From positions 47,726 through 111,725 of the forward strand of contig NZ_BAJX01000010.1 in assembly GCF_000613925.1 (NCBI RefSeq): DNA of 64,000 nucleotides, in the 5' to 3' direction. The notes beneath the pieces are model-generated. The model searched no databases. It worked only from the letters and a program-made list of their open reading frames with translations, and was not told where the DNA came from. Of this stretch, positions 9,238 to 18,324 are shown piece after piece. Numbering within the stretch: position 1 is the stretch's first letter; each line of letters starts with the position of its first letter. The position numbers and the translations under genes were made by a program. This DNA comes from Prevotella histicola JCM 15637 = DNF00424 (lineage in GTDB: Bacteria > Bacteroidota > Bacteroidia > Bacteroidales > Bacteroidaceae).

Positions 9238-10422
9238 ATGAAGCTTTCACAGTTTAAATTCAATTTACCTAAAGATCAGGTCGCTTTATATCCTCATTCA
9301 TCTAAGCGTGTGTTAACACGTACAGATGGTAGTACGCAGACTTTCACGGTTACTCGTCGTGATGAGGGCAGACTAATGGTTCTTCATCGCAAGTCAGGGA
9401 CCATTGATATGTTTAAAAATGAGGTTAAAGGCGAACCGAAGGAAGAGGATTACATACGATTTAAGGATGTTTTCGACTACTTTGATGAGGGTGATGCTTT
9501 TATCTTCAATGATACAAAAGTCTTCCCAGCACGCCTTTATGGTACGAAGGAAAAGACTGATGCCAAGATAGAAGTGTTCCTTTTGCGTGAGTTGAATCAG
9601 GAAATGCGTCTGTGGGATGTATTAGTAGAGCCTGCACGTAAGATACGTATAGGTAATAAACTTTTCTTTGATGAGTCTGGAACAATGGTGGCTGAGGTTA
9701 TTGACAATACCACATCACGTGGACGTACCCTTCGTTTCCTCTATGATTGTCCTCATGAAGAGTTTAAACGTGAACTATTTGCGTTGGGTGAAGCACCACT
9801 TCCACGTTACATTATAGATAATCGTCCGAAAGAAGAAGGTGAGGAGTTTGCTCATGCTACTGCTGAGGATATGGAGAACTTCCAGTCTGTTTTTGCAAGT
9901 AATGAGGGTGCTGTTTCTGCACCAGGTACGAATATTCATTTCTCTGAACATATGATGAAGATGATGGATATACGTGGTATTCACAAGTCATTTATTACCT
10001 TACATTGTGGATTAGGTAACTTCCATGATATTGAAGTGGAAGACCTCACAAAGCATAAGATGGACTCTGAAGAGATGCATATCAATGCTGAGGCTTGTAG
10101 AATTGCCAATGAAGCAAAGCAAAGTGGACATCGCTTGTGTGCTGTTGGGGCAAGTGTTGTAAAGGCAACTGAGACAGCTGTAGGTACAGATGGTATGCTG
10201 AAAGAGTATGATGGTTGGACCAATGAATTCATATTTCCTCCTTATAAGTTTGGGTTTGCTGACTCTATGTTGGTCAACTTCTATCATCCTTATTCTACAT
10301 TGTTAATGGAGACTGCTGCTTTTGGTGGTTATGATCTTGTTATGGAGGCATATGATAAGGCAGTAAAGAATGGTTATATGTTTGGATGTTTTGGTGATTC
10401 GTTATTGATCCTCAATGATTAA
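9238..10422 (+). CDS. queA: S-adenosylmethionine:tRNA ribosyltransferase-isomerase QueA
   Basis: Queuosine pathway enzyme that transfers and isomerises the ribosyl moiety of SAM onto 7-aminomethyl-7-deazaguanine in tRNA. The start at 9238 (MKLSQFKFNLPKDQVALYP) fits the family N-terminus; the upstream in-frame ATG at 9184 would overlap truB. Family motifs include 'DAFIFNDTKVFPARLYG', 'LPRYI', 'TLHCGLGNFHDIEVEDL' and 'LLMETAAFGG'. At 394 residues it is longer than E. coli QueA (about 356) because of an insertion around residues 25-65 after the conserved start, as seen in Bacteroidota. It overlaps folK by 8 bp. Confidence 0.95.
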   Translation: MKLSQFKFNLPKDQVALYPHSSKRVLTRTDGSTQTFTVTRRDEGRLMVLHRKSGTIDMFKNEVKGEPKEEDYIRFKDVFDYFDEGDAFIFNDTKVFPARLYGTKEKTDAKIEVFLLRELNQEMRLWDVLVEPARKIRIGNKLFFDESGTMVAEVIDNTTSRGRTLRFLYDCPHEEFKRELFALGEAPLPRYIIDNRPKEEGEEFAHATAEDMENFQSVFASNEGAVSAPGTNIHFSEHMMKMMDIRGIHKSFITLHCGLGNFHDIEVEDLTKHKMDSEEMHINAEACRIANEAKQSGHRLCAVGASVVKATETAVGTDGMLKEYDGWTNEFIFPPYKFGFADSMLVNFYHPYSTLLMETAAFGGYDLVMEAYDKAVKNGYMFGCFGDSLLILND

Positions 10423-10831
10423 TATGCATACAGTGTACTTAGCTCTCGGCACAAACCTTGGTAACAGGAAGGCTATTATGCGCGAGGCTATAGATAATAT
10501 AGGAAAGAAGGTTGGCACAGTTATGCGCCAATCTTCTTTTTATGAGACAGAGCCCTGGGGCTTTGAGAGTCCCAATCTTTTCTTGAATGCATGTATATGC
10601 GTGTCTACTAAGCTTGCTCCTCGTCAGCTCCTAGAGGTGACTCAAGCTATAGAACGTGATATGGGAAGGATTGAGAAGACGGTTGGTTTACAATACGTAG
10701 ATCGTATTATAGATATTGATATCTTGCTGTATGATGATCTCCATATCAACGAACCTGATCTTGTCATTCCTCATCCTCTGATGGAAGAACGCGAGTTCGT
10801 TATGAAGCCTTTGCTGGAAATTAAAGAATAA
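10415..10831 (+). CDS. folK: 2-amino-4-hydroxy-6-hydroxymethyldihydropteridine diphosphokinase
   Basis: HPPK, the folate-pathway kinase that transfers pyrophosphate from ATP to 6-hydroxymethyl-7,8-dihydropterin. The 138-residue protein shows 'YLALGTNLGNR', the pterin-loop 'YETEPWGF', and the Mg-ATP site DRIIDIDILLYDD with the conserved DxD acids, followed by 'IPHPLMEEREFVMKPL'. The start ATG at 10415 lies inside the end of queA; an ATG three codons later (10424) is equally possible. It is the last gene of the ftsX-folK run. Another folate gene, folB, is at 42.5 kb. Confidence 0.95.
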   Translation: MINMHTVYLALGTNLGNRKAIMREAIDNIGKKVGTVMRQSSFYETEPWGFESPNLFLNACICVSTKLAPRQLLEVTQAIERDMGRIEKTVGLQYVDRIIDIDILLYDDLHINEPDLVIPHPLMEEREFVMKPLLEIKE

Positions 10832-11114
10832 CAAGTTAGATAGAGTGGTTTACCAGTATCTGATCTAATGAATTTGTAGTGAAATTACTCTTCTCAAAAC
10901 ACCAGATTAAGTTTGAAATCGTTTTGCTGTCACATTTAACATTTTAGATAAGTACTTGTGAATAAAGTCATTATGAGATAAAAATTGTGACAGTAATGAC
11001 AGCAAAACAGAGACAGTAAGAACATGTCTTATTGGAAACTGTCTTTTAGAAGGGGTTTACATGGTAATTATTAGTTGCCTGTTTACGGCTTGGGTAGAGC
11101 AGATATTGAAAATA
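10832..11114. other. Intergenic region with a 12-bp inverted repeat
   Basis: No gene is visible between folK and the rpsO terminator. A perfect 12-bp inverted repeat (GTTTTGCTGTCA at 10921-10932; TGACAGCAAAAC at 10997-11008) encloses 64 AT-rich bases. No T-run follows the right arm, so it is not a simple terminator. Confidence 0.5.
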
Positions 11115-11153
11115 AAAATCCCCGTTACCAATGAGGTAGCGGGGATTTTCTTA
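11115..11153 (-). terminator. Terminator of rpsO
   Basis: A 15-bp stem (AAAATCCCCGYTACC and complement, one wobble) with a 5-nt loop. Read on the minus strand it ends in a T-rich tract. It lies 12 bp after the rpsO stop. Confidence 0.85.
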
Positions 11154-11165
11154 TTCTTTAGATGA

Positions 11166-11441
11166 TTACTTACGCAAACCTAAAGCCTTAACGATAGCAC
11201 GATAGCGCTCAATGTCACGGTCATAGAGGTAATCGAGCAATGCACGACGCTTACCTACGAGTTGTGTCAAAGAACGAGTTGTAACATAGTCCTTGCGGTT
11301 CTGCTTTACATGCTCGGTTAAGTGCTTGATACGATAAGTGAAAAGTGCAATCTGACTCTCTGCTGAACCAGTGTCAGTTGTCTTCTGCTCTTTACCATAC
11401 TGTGCGAAGATCTCTTCTTTCTTTGCCTTGTCTAAATACAT
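11166..11441 (-). CDS. rpsO: 30S ribosomal protein S15
   Basis: Primary 16S rRNA-binding protein of the small-subunit platform. The 91 residues match the family length (89). They include 'GSAESQIALFTYRIKHLTEHVKQNRKDY' (cited in parts: GSAESQIALF, HLTEHVKQNRKDY), 'LVGKRRALLDYL' and the C-terminal 'YRAIVKALGLRK'. It is transcribed alone, divergently from typA, with its own promoter and terminator. Confidence 0.98.
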   Translation of the reverse strand: MYLDKAKKEEIFAQYGKEQKTTDTGSAESQIALFTYRIKHLTEHVKQNRKDYVTTRSLTQLVGKRRALLDYLYDRDIERYRAIVKALGLRK

Positions 11442-11551
11442 AATTTTTGTTTGATTAATAAGTTTTGCTATTACATCTTTCAGTCGTTAACTTGCCTTAA
11501 TCACAACAAGAGTACGACTTCAAATGCATCGGAGTCTCCGAATTTGCGGTG

Positions 11552-11610
11552 CAAAGTTACAACTTTTTATTGGAACGACAATACTTTTCCATTTTTTATT
11601 CGTAATTTTG
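11552..11610. promoter_or_regulatory. Divergent promoters of rpsO and typA
   Basis: On the minus strand TAACTTTG (11559-11552) has a TTG at 11581-11579, 19 bp upstream, and would drive rpsO with a leader of about 100 nt. On the plus strand TAATTTTG (11603-11610) lies 35 bp before the typA ATG. The two -7 boxes are about 45 bp apart, so the promoters overlap. Confidence 0.7.
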
Positions 11611-11645
11611 CACCATAATTTAGCATAAGCTTTTAAGGTAAATAA

Positions 11646-13448
11646 ATGCAAGATATTCGTAACATCGCAGTTATTGCGCACGTTGACCACGGTAAAACGA
11701 CCTTGGTTGATAAGATGATGCTCGCTGGTAAACTGTTCCGTGACGGACAAGACAACAGTGGAGAAGTTCTCGATTCTAACGATTTGGAGCGTGAACGTGG
11801 GATAACAATTCTGAGTAAGAATGTAAGTATTAATTGGAAAGGAGTAAAAATCAATATTCTTGATACACCGGGTCACTCTGACTTTGGTGGTGAAGTAGAG
11901 CGTGTCTTGAACATGGCAGACGGCTGTCTGTTACTTGTTGATGCGTTCGAAGGCCCTATGCCACAAACACGCTTTGTGTTGCAGAAGGCTTTACAGCTTG
12001 GTTTGAAACCTGTTGTGGTTATTAATAAGGTGGATAAACCGAACTGTCGCCCTGAGGAAGTATATGAAATGGTCTTTGATCTTATGTGCGATCTTAATGC
12101 AACAGAAGAACAATTAAACTTCCCTGTGGTATATGGTTCTGCTAAAAATGGTTGGATGGGTGCCGATTGGAAGAAACCAACAGATAATATAGAGTACTTG
12201 CTCGACCTTATCCTTAAGGAAATACCTGCTCCTAAGCAGCTTGAAGGTACTCCACAGATGCTGATTACTTCTTTGGACTACTCAAGTTATACAGGACGTA
12301 TTGCCGTTGGTCGTGTACACCGTGGTACTTTGAAAGATGGACAGAATGTAACTATCTGTCATCGTGATGGTACTCAGGAGCGAACAAAGATCAAAGAGCT
12401 TCACACCTTTGAGGGTATGGGGCACAAAAAGACTGACCATGTTGATTCAGGTGATATCTGTGCGGTAATAGGTTTGGAGAAGTTTGAGATTGGTGATACT
12501 ATTGCAGACTTTGATAATCCAGAACCTCTGCCACCAATTGCTGTTGATGAGCCAACAATGAGTATGCTCTTCACCATCAATGATTCTCCTTTCTTTGGTA
12601 AAGAGGGTAAGTTCTGTACTTCACGTCACATCAGTGACCGTTTGAGCAAAGAGCTTGAGAAGAACCTTGCTTTGCGTGTTCGCCCGATGGAAGGCTCTAT
12701 GGACAAGTGGATTGTTAGTGGTCGTGGTGTGCTCCACCTCTCTGTCCTCGTTGAGACTATGCGCCGTGAGGGCTATGAGTTACAGGTTGGTCAGCCACAA
12801 GTTATCTATAAAGAGATTGACGGTCAGAAGTGTGAGCCTATTGAAGAGTTGACAATCAATGTCCCAACTGATTTCTCCAGTAAGATGATTGATATGGTAA
12901 CCCGTCGTAAAGGTGACCTTCTTGGTATGGATGCTGAGGGTGATCGTGTCAATATTACCTTTGAAATTCCTTCACGTGGTATCATTGGTTTGCGTACCAA
13001 CGTACTGACGGCAAGTCAGGGTGAGGCTATTATGGCACACCGTTTCAAGGATTATCAACCGTTTAAGGGTGAGATTATCCGTCGTACTAATGGCTCAATG
13101 ATAGCTCTGGAGGCTGGTACTGCTTATGCTTATGCTATTGATAAGTTACAGGATCGCGGTAAGTTCTTCATTGATGCTGGTGAAGAGGTGTATGGTGGTC
13201 AGGTTGTTGGTGAGCATGTTCATGATAATGACCTTGTTATCAATGTTACTAAAGCTAAACAGTTGACGAACGTCCGTGCATCAGGTTCTGATGAGAAGGC
13301 TCGTGTTATCCCTAAGACTGAGATGAGTCTTGAGGAATGTTTGGAGTATATTAAGGGTGATGAATATGTTGAAGTGACCCCTAAGAATATTCGTATGCGT
13401 AAGATTACACTTGATCATTTAGGGCGTAAACGCCAGAATAAGGATTAA
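11646..13448 (+). CDS. typA: Translational GTPase TypA/BipA
   Basis: Ribosome-associated GTPase of the EF-G/LepA family involved in ribosome assembly and stress or cold adaptation. The 600-residue protein has G1 AHVDHGKTT (residues 11-19), G2 RERGIT, G3 [15 protein letters not shown] and G4 NKVDKP. Domain II, the EF-G-like domain ('[20 protein letters not shown]') and the BipA-specific C-terminal domain with 'GRGIIGLRT'-like sequence (here [10 protein letters not shown]) follow. Length is standard (E. coli 607). It is a single-gene unit. Confidence 0.96.
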   Translation: MQDIRNIAVIAHVDHGKTTLVDKMMLAGKLFRDGQDNSGEVLDSNDLERERGITILSKNVSINWKGVKINILDTPGHSDFGGEVERVLNMADGCLLLVDAFEGPMPQTRFVLQKALQLGLKPVVVINKVDKPNCRPEEVYEMVFDLMCDLNATEEQLNFPVVYGSAKNGWMGADWKKPTDNIEYLLDLILKEIPAPKQLEGTPQMLITSLDYSSYTGRIAVGRVHRGTLKDGQNVTICHRDGTQERTKIKELHTFEGMGHKKTDHVDSGDICAVIGLEKFEIGDTIADFDNPEPLPPIAVDEPTMSMLFTINDSPFFGKEGKFCTSRHISDRLSKELEKNLALRVRPMEGSMDKWIVSGRGVLHLSVLVETMRREGYELQVGQPQVIYKEIDGQKCEPIEELTINVPTDFSSKMIDMVTRRKGDLLGMDAEGDRVNITFEIPSRGIIGLRTNVLTASQGEAIMAHRFKDYQPFKGEIIRRTNGSMIALEAGTAYAYAIDKLQDRGKFFIDAGEEVYGGQVVGEHVHDNDLVINVTKAKQLTNVRASGSDEKARVIPKTEMSLEECLEYIKGDEYVEVTPKNIRMRKITLDHLGRKRQNKD

Positions 13449-13471
13449 ATCTTATTTCAATCATAAGTCGG

Positions 13472-13506
13472 GAGGCGACTGTCCATATAGGGCAGCCGCC
13501 TCTTTC
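13472..13506 (+). terminator. Probable terminator of typA
   Basis: An imperfect 13-bp stem (GAGGCGACTGTCC / GGGCAGCCGCCTC) on a 5-nt loop is followed by a short T-rich TCTTT. It lies 23 bp after the typA stop. Confidence 0.65.
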
Positions 13507-13656
13507 CGTATGTGAGTAGATGTCGTTCTTATGATTCATAAGGGTTATAGAAATACCTTTACAATTATTTTCTCCATTTAAATCTGATTTGAAAGGATTG
13601 GCTTCTTTTCCGCTTTTGTAAACTACAGATAATCAGCAGGTTATCTTGAGCGTTTT

Positions 13657-13781
13657 AAAAGGTGCCCTTTTGCAGTTCAAAAGGGCACCTTTTACATGGC
13701 AAAAGGGCATCTTTTGACTTGCAAAAGATGCCCTTTTAGAATGTAAAAGACCGTCAATTAGTTTCTATGTTTGAATTAATC
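13657..13781. repeat. Phased palindrome array 2 (22-bp period)
   Basis: Units start at 13657, 13679, 13701 and 13723, all AAAAG-N5-CTTTT, with a decayed fifth at 13745. Units 1/2 (GGTGCCC core against GGGCACC) and 3/4 (GGGCATC against GATGCCC) are exact reverse complements, giving two 15-bp hairpins with 7-nt loops. The tail ATGTTTGAATTAAT follows. The array lies between the convergent ends of typA and the Omp28-like gene. Confidence 0.87.
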
Positions 13782-13860
13782 TTACAATCAATGGGAATCT
13801 AATTCTTAATCGGTCATTATGAACTCTATTAGGAGTTCCTATTATAATTCTCGTTTCTCG

Positions 13861-15141
13861 TTATTTCACGATCTCTTTTACTGTACGACCATCACTGTAT
13901 TTCACAATGTTCAAACCACGTGTAGGTTGTGAGATACGGCATCCAGCTGCGTTGTAACGAGCAACTTCTACTACTTCTCCAGTTGTTGGTGCATTCTCAA
14001 TACCAGTTGATGTGTGGTCAGAAATCTCACATTTATCAGCGTTTACAATCTCACCTGTCTGAGTGTTGATTACCAATACACAAACTGAGAGTTTTGATTT
14101 GTCCTGGATAAGAGAATACTGTGATATATTCTTGAAAGCTGTTTGGTGTACTTGTACTTTGTCAGCTACGATAGGAGTGCTGATACTTCCTTGTAGACCT
14201 CTGGTTACACCTAAAGCTGCAATAGCTGTATGGTCAAACTTTAAGTTGTAAACTGGGTTTGAAGAATTCACAAAGAAGTCAAGGTCTTGTGAGTAACCTC
14301 TGTATTGGTAGCCTCCAGCGAAACCGTTCTTCTGGTAGTATGAACGGCTCTGCAGACCGTCTGCCAACAGTACATAAGCGAGTGCATAGTGTGAGTTGTA
14401 CTTGCTAACACGGAAAGTTGTTCTCGTTGTGATTGAGATATTGCGCTTCCATTCATCCCATGCAGCAAAGACCTTAACATCCATTTCTGCTCCTCTGTTC
14501 TGTTCTGAACGGAACGTTGACTCACCTGTGTAGTCATTGGTATCAGTTCTTCTGTCAAATCTAACAGTAGGATATCCAGAGACACGTATGCCAGAGTAAT
14601 CATCACATTCCAATGCATCAGAATTGTGAACGGCGATACCGATGAAGTCATTTGGATGGGTACGAGTTAGGTAAGATAATACAGCCATACCTCTTGGGCA
14701 CCATGGACACCACATACCAGTGAAGTCTTCTACTACGACTTTGCGCTTAGGAGTCTGTGTAAGTGTTGTTCGGGTAATAGTAGTGTAAGGCTCTGTAGTG
14801 TTTGTTGGTTGACCATTAACCTTTGTGATATTAAGCGCAAGCTCGTCAACGGTAGGATCAGTAGAAGGAGGAACTACCACATTGAGTGTCTGATTGCTGC
14901 GTGTTCTGCCTGCTCCGTTAAGTGCAATGGTTTTCGTTTCGATTACTTCACCATTGCGTGTGAGTGTGTATTCAATACTCTTTGCCCCATTTGTGATGTT
15001 GGTAAGAGGCACAGGAACGTTGACTCCTGTTGAATTTAGATTAACATAAGCTTCTTGTGAAGGAACTTGTGCGAATGCATTAGTTTGCATTAATGCCAGT
15101 GATAGGGCTAAGAAAAGCCTCAGTGTTATTTTTTTCTGCAT
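13861..15141 (-). CDS. Omp28-like thioredoxin-fold protein with type IX secretion tail
   Basis: A 426-residue exported protein related to the Omp28 family of Bacteroidota. It has a cleavable signal peptide (residues 1-25, ending NAFAQ), an N-terminal beta-rich domain to about residue 130, then 'VVEDFTGMWCPWCPRGMAVL' with a CPWC redox motif in a thioredoxin-like fold. The C-terminus, 'YNAAGCRISQPTRGLNIVKY...', looks like a type IX secretion sorting domain, so the protein should reach the surface or medium. It is the last gene of a five-gene operon of thioredoxin-like and secreted proteins. Function is unproven; the CxxC motif suggests thiol-disulfide chemistry. Confidence 0.82.
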   Translation of the reverse strand: MQKKITLRLFLALSLALMQTNAFAQVPSQEAYVNLNSTGVNVPVPLTNITNGAKSIEYTLTRNGEVIETKTIALNGAGRTRSNQTLNVVVPPSTDPTVDELALNITKVNGQPTNTTEPYTTITRTTLTQTPKRKVVVEDFTGMWCPWCPRGMAVLSYLTRTHPNDFIGIAVHNSDALECDDYSGIRVSGYPTVRFDRRTDTNDYTGESTFRSEQNRGAEMDVKVFAAWDEWKRNISITTRTTFRVSKYNSHYALAYVLLADGLQSRSYYQKNGFAGGYQYRGYSQDLDFFVNSSNPVYNLKFDHTAIAALGVTRGLQGSISTPIVADKVQVHQTAFKNISQYSLIQDKSKLSVCVLVINTQTGEIVNADKCEISDHTSTGIENAPTTGEVVEVARYNAAGCRISQPTRGLNIVKYSDGRTVKEIVK

Positions 15142-15173
15142 GATTTTTATTTTTAAAGGTTTATTGTTTAGGT

Positions 15174-15872
15174 TTACTGAATGATGTGTTTCTCTGCACT
15201 TACGACACCCTTGTTGTCTTTTTTCTGGATGATGTAAGTACCTTTGGCAAGTCCTTGTAATGATGAAATACCCTTACCAACGAGCTTACCCTGCAGCGTG
15301 TAGACGGTATAAGTAACTGGTCCTTCTGTGCTGACAGTGTTAATGCCTGTGGCAGTCTTGTCGAAAACAATAGTAATCTTTGGACCTGGCTTATCTGTTA
15401 CCCAGTCATTACCAGCCTTCTTTGCAGTATACAGTTGTACTTGAACGGTACAGTTAGCCTGGTTGGTAGCTTGTTCTGCAAGGCTGAACTCCATCTCAAG
15501 TGAAGTCAAGTCAGTCTTTTTTGCTGAAAGATCACCTGCTTCAGAAGTATAAGAACCAACCTTTTTCCATCGTTTGCATCCTGCTGGGAAGCATACTTGC
15601 AGTACTCCTTCTTTCATATTTTTAACCGTTCCTACGAGGATTACTTTCTGAGCATTGCCTGATATATTGCGGACAGAGATGTCTGCAGGCATGATTAGAC
15701 CAGCTTCTGGTACTCCTGGAACGAATTCTTCCACCTTGTTGAAGGTGACAGTAGAGCCATTCGGGATGACTTTCCCTTTAGCATCAACAAACTCAAACGT
15801 TTGTTTGTTTTGCGCCATTAATGCTGTTGTACCCAGCACTGTGGCGAGAATAAATGTAAACAATCTCTTCAT
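15174..15872 (-). CDS. Secreted protein of unknown function with type IX secretion tail
   Basis: A 232-residue protein with a signal peptide (MKRLFTFILATVLGTTALMAQ), a beta-rich body of about 150 residues that I do not recognise, and a C-terminal sorting-domain-like segment (GINTVSTEGPVTYTVYTLQG...GLAKGTYII). Three cysteines are present, two of them close together in 'VCFPAGCKRW'. That makes it a plausible redox client of the CxxC proteins in the same operon, but this is inference. It lies 26 bp downstream of the lipoprotein gene and 32 bp upstream of the Omp28-like gene. Confidence 0.75.
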   Translation of the reverse strand: MKRLFTFILATVLGTTALMAQNKQTFEFVDAKGKVIPNGSTVTFNKVEEFVPGVPEAGLIMPADISVRNISGNAQKVILVGTVKNMKEGVLQVCFPAGCKRWKKVGSYTSEAGDLSAKKTDLTSLEMEFSLAEQATNQANCTVQVQLYTAKKAGNDWVTDKPGPKITIVFDKTATGINTVSTEGPVTYTVYTLQGKLVGKGISSLQGLAKGTYIIQKKDNKGVVSAEKHIIQ

Positions 15873-15898
15873 ACTTGTTGTTTTATAATTGTGAATAA

Positions 15899-16687
15899 TT
15901 AAGGGTTAACGAGCTTTTTGCGTGTGACTTGCAGTACACCGTTGTCATTATAGACGAAAGCTACGATGCTCATGTTCTTTACTTTCCAACCGTTTTCAAG
16001 CTGAAAATCAGCTTCTTTATCAGCTGTAGCATCCTTGCCAAGGGCAATCTCTTCTCCCCAGTCACCATTGATGGCTTTCCGAAGGACGTGATTGTGTATG
16101 TATTCTTTATTGAATTTCCCGTCAGGCATACGTTGTAAAGCCTTGATATCATCCTCTACAAGCCAAAGTTGTAGCTTCCCACTGAAAGATTCTCCTAAGT
16201 TGTTGATGGTTGCTTTCACGTGCGATTGATGGGTAATCGTATCATTATTGATAGCAAGTTTGATGTCAACGGTAGCTTTCTGTTGTATCTCATTGTAGAC
16301 GACTGATGCCCATTGAGAGTCATTGGTAAGTCCACCTTTACGGTTAACAAGACCTGAAGGCTGGCTTTCAACCTTCCAATAACCGTAATACAGGTCGCCT
16401 AAGTCTGTTCGAAGTCCGATGACTGATGCCGTAGGCTTTAGTGCAAGAGGTCCCGAATGGATAGCAACAGCTATCACAGTGTCGGCTCCATACTGCTCTT
16501 GAAGCTTCTCAATGGTCTCAGCAGCACGTGGACAATTGAGGCATGTCTGCCCAGTGAAGTCCTCAATGAGTACGCATCGTCCTACAGCTACAGGTGGAAC
16601 ATAGATAAAACGGTCGTTTTCATCTATATTACTGCACGAAGATAGCATGATGAGAACACATGCTATGAAAGAAAGTAGTTTGTTCAT
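15899..16687 (-). CDS. Omp28-related thioredoxin-fold lipoprotein
   Basis: A 262-residue lipoprotein: signal sequence with lipobox-like LSSC (Cys18), so anchored in a membrane facing the periplasm or surface. The core is thioredoxin-like, with 'VLIEDFTGQTCLNCPRAAETI' containing a CLNC redox pair directly comparable to the CPWC region of its downstream paralogue. It lacks the type IX tail. It is 6 bp downstream of the DUF6029 gene. The pair of a lipoprotein Omp28 and a secreted Omp28 in one operon suggests a relay, which is inference only. Confidence 0.82.
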   Translation of the reverse strand: MNKLLSFIACVLIMLSSCSNIDENDRFIYVPPVAVGRCVLIEDFTGQTCLNCPRAAETIEKLQEQYGADTVIAVAIHSGPLALKPTASVIGLRTDLGDLYYGYWKVESQPSGLVNRKGGLTNDSQWASVVYNEIQQKATVDIKLAINNDTITHQSHVKATINNLGESFSGKLQLWLVEDDIKALQRMPDGKFNKEYIHNHVLRKAINGDWGEEIALGKDATADKEADFQLENGWKVKNMSIVAFVYNDNGVLQVTRKKLVNP

Positions 16688-16693
16688 CTTGTG

Positions 16694-18322
16694 TTAGAAG
16701 TTGTAGTTATATGAGAGTGTGAAACCTTTACTTGCAGGTATGAAGCGGCATACTCCTCCCGAACAGTTGTACCCGCTACGGGTTCTTCCATAACCTACTT
16801 GCAGGCGGTGGGCACCTTTTAGGAAGGTGACGAGCCCTTGATAGTAGTGGATATGGGTGCTACCGCTGTTGTACATGTCAGATACAGTGAACATCCATGA
16901 TGGTGCTATAGATAGTTCGGCAAGACCAAAGAGCCAGTCTCCGTCGTCATCTTTTGTGGCAAGATACTGCATCTCGGTACGTAGAGTGGCCTTCGGTGCT
17001 AACTTAAACTTTGCATCAGCGATGAAGATATCAGAGTGAATGACACCTCCTTCACCCTCAACAACTGTTTTGTTGTATAGCTGATTCATGTACATGAGGT
17101 TCAGTTTGATACCTTTTGACAGACGTTTCTCCATCTGAACATTGATGTCCTGGTAATAAGTTGACGGTCCCCATGCCCAGAAAGGTGACCCATAACCATC
17201 TGTTCCCTTACCTCCGTTCTCATTTTTACGTATGCCATGCACGTGTGACACGTTTAATTTCAGATTCGTTCCATACTTTCCACCAAAGAAAGTGTGCTTT
17301 GGGAAGTTGTATCCGAAGGCTGCCTGATAAGCCCATTCACCTCCCGGCTGTGTTGCGTAAGGATAGAGAGCTGCCAAAGCATAGCTATGATCCATTGTGA
17401 ATGGTGGCAGATGATTGATGAAGGAGGATGTCCCAGACATGCTACGAGCACTACGGAAAGACATGTTTACGCTGCGTTTAGCTTGCAGAAGTATGCTTGC
17501 ACCTCGTTTAGAGTATGACCCAGAGAGCATGGCTACGTATCCATTACGGTAGATATAACCATTATCAAACGATGGGTCTTGCCCTTTTGCTGCATATTCT
17601 GCCAGAATACTGAAGGCTCCATGTTGTAAACGAGCACGCACATCAAAGGCATTCACATTGCGAGGGAGGTTCAGTCGGTGTGTGGCATCAACCATTATGT
17701 CCTCGTCACCTTCATGTTTATTGATGAATGAAGCACCCAGTGTGATGTAGGTCTTATCCTTTAAGGCTTTAAACCACTCATCAAGATTGAGCTCAACATC
17801 AGCTCCTGAAACTAAAGCTTTGTTATGTTTCCAGTATCTACGTTGCTTTCCAGAGAGTAATTTGAGACTGACACCATTGAAAGGCTTGTACAACAGACGA
17901 GCTCCGAGCAGTGAATTGTCTATTCCTAAGCTACGTTCTTCGTAAGTACGGAGGATAAATCCAGACCCGAATTGCTCATAGTAAGTACCCAATGTCAGCT
18001 CAGCATTCTTGTAACGACCCTTCAGATAGAAGTTAGGAATACCCCATCCTTTAAAATCATTCTCATATCCAGGGAGTGGATGTTTGAGATATTCCAGGCG
18101 AAGTCCTGCATCTACATAGTTGCTTGTAGCGTTAACATCCACATAAGTGTTGGTGAGGAAACTACCAGAAGCTTTGGATGCACCGGTCTTTTCATCATTC
18201 TGTGGAATGAGAACATCACTTTGTACGCTACCTGAAAGCCTTATCTTATCGTTGTTTTCCTGTGCCCATAACATCGTATGGGGAACACAGAGCAGCAATC
18301 CCGCTAAGATATAAGTCTTCAT
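16694..18322 (-). CDS. DUF6029 predicted outer-membrane beta-barrel protein
   Basis: A 542-residue protein with a signal peptide (ending MLWAQ) and alternating amphipathic strands through its whole length. It ends in an aromatic residue (SYNYNF), as outer-membrane barrels do. It matches the DUF6029 type seen next to TlpA and Omp28 genes in Bacteroidota. Near the C-terminus two cysteines stand close together (YNCSGGVCRF), which could form a disulfide. It starts 2 bp after the TlpA-like gene, so translation is likely coupled. The specific function is unknown. Confidence 0.78.
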   Translation of the reverse strand: MKTYILAGLLLCVPHTMLWAQENNDKIRLSGSVQSDVLIPQNDEKTGASKASGSFLTNTYVDVNATSNYVDAGLRLEYLKHPLPGYENDFKGWGIPNFYLKGRYKNAELTLGTYYEQFGSGFILRTYEERSLGIDNSLLGARLLYKPFNGVSLKLLSGKQRRYWKHNKALVSGADVELNLDEWFKALKDKTYITLGASFINKHEGDEDIMVDATHRLNLPRNVNAFDVRARLQHGAFSILAEYAAKGQDPSFDNGYIYRNGYVAMLSGSYSKRGASILLQAKRSVNMSFRSARSMSGTSSFINHLPPFTMDHSYALAALYPYATQPGGEWAYQAAFGYNFPKHTFFGGKYGTNLKLNVSHVHGIRKNENGGKGTDGYGSPFWAWGPSTYYQDINVQMEKRLSKGIKLNLMYMNQLYNKTVVEGEGGVIHSDIFIADAKFKLAPKATLRTEMQYLATKDDDGDWLFGLAELSIAPSWMFTVSDMYNSGSTHIHYYQGLVTFLKGAHRLQVGYGRTRSGYNCSGGVCRFIPASKGFTLSYNYNF

Positions 18323-18324
18323 AG

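Noticed and set aside
13657..13759. Simple Rho-independent terminators
   Set aside because: Single hairpins could terminate, but four to five phased units in each place, including two arrays between divergent promoters, are not explained by termination. typA already has its own hairpin at 13472-13502.
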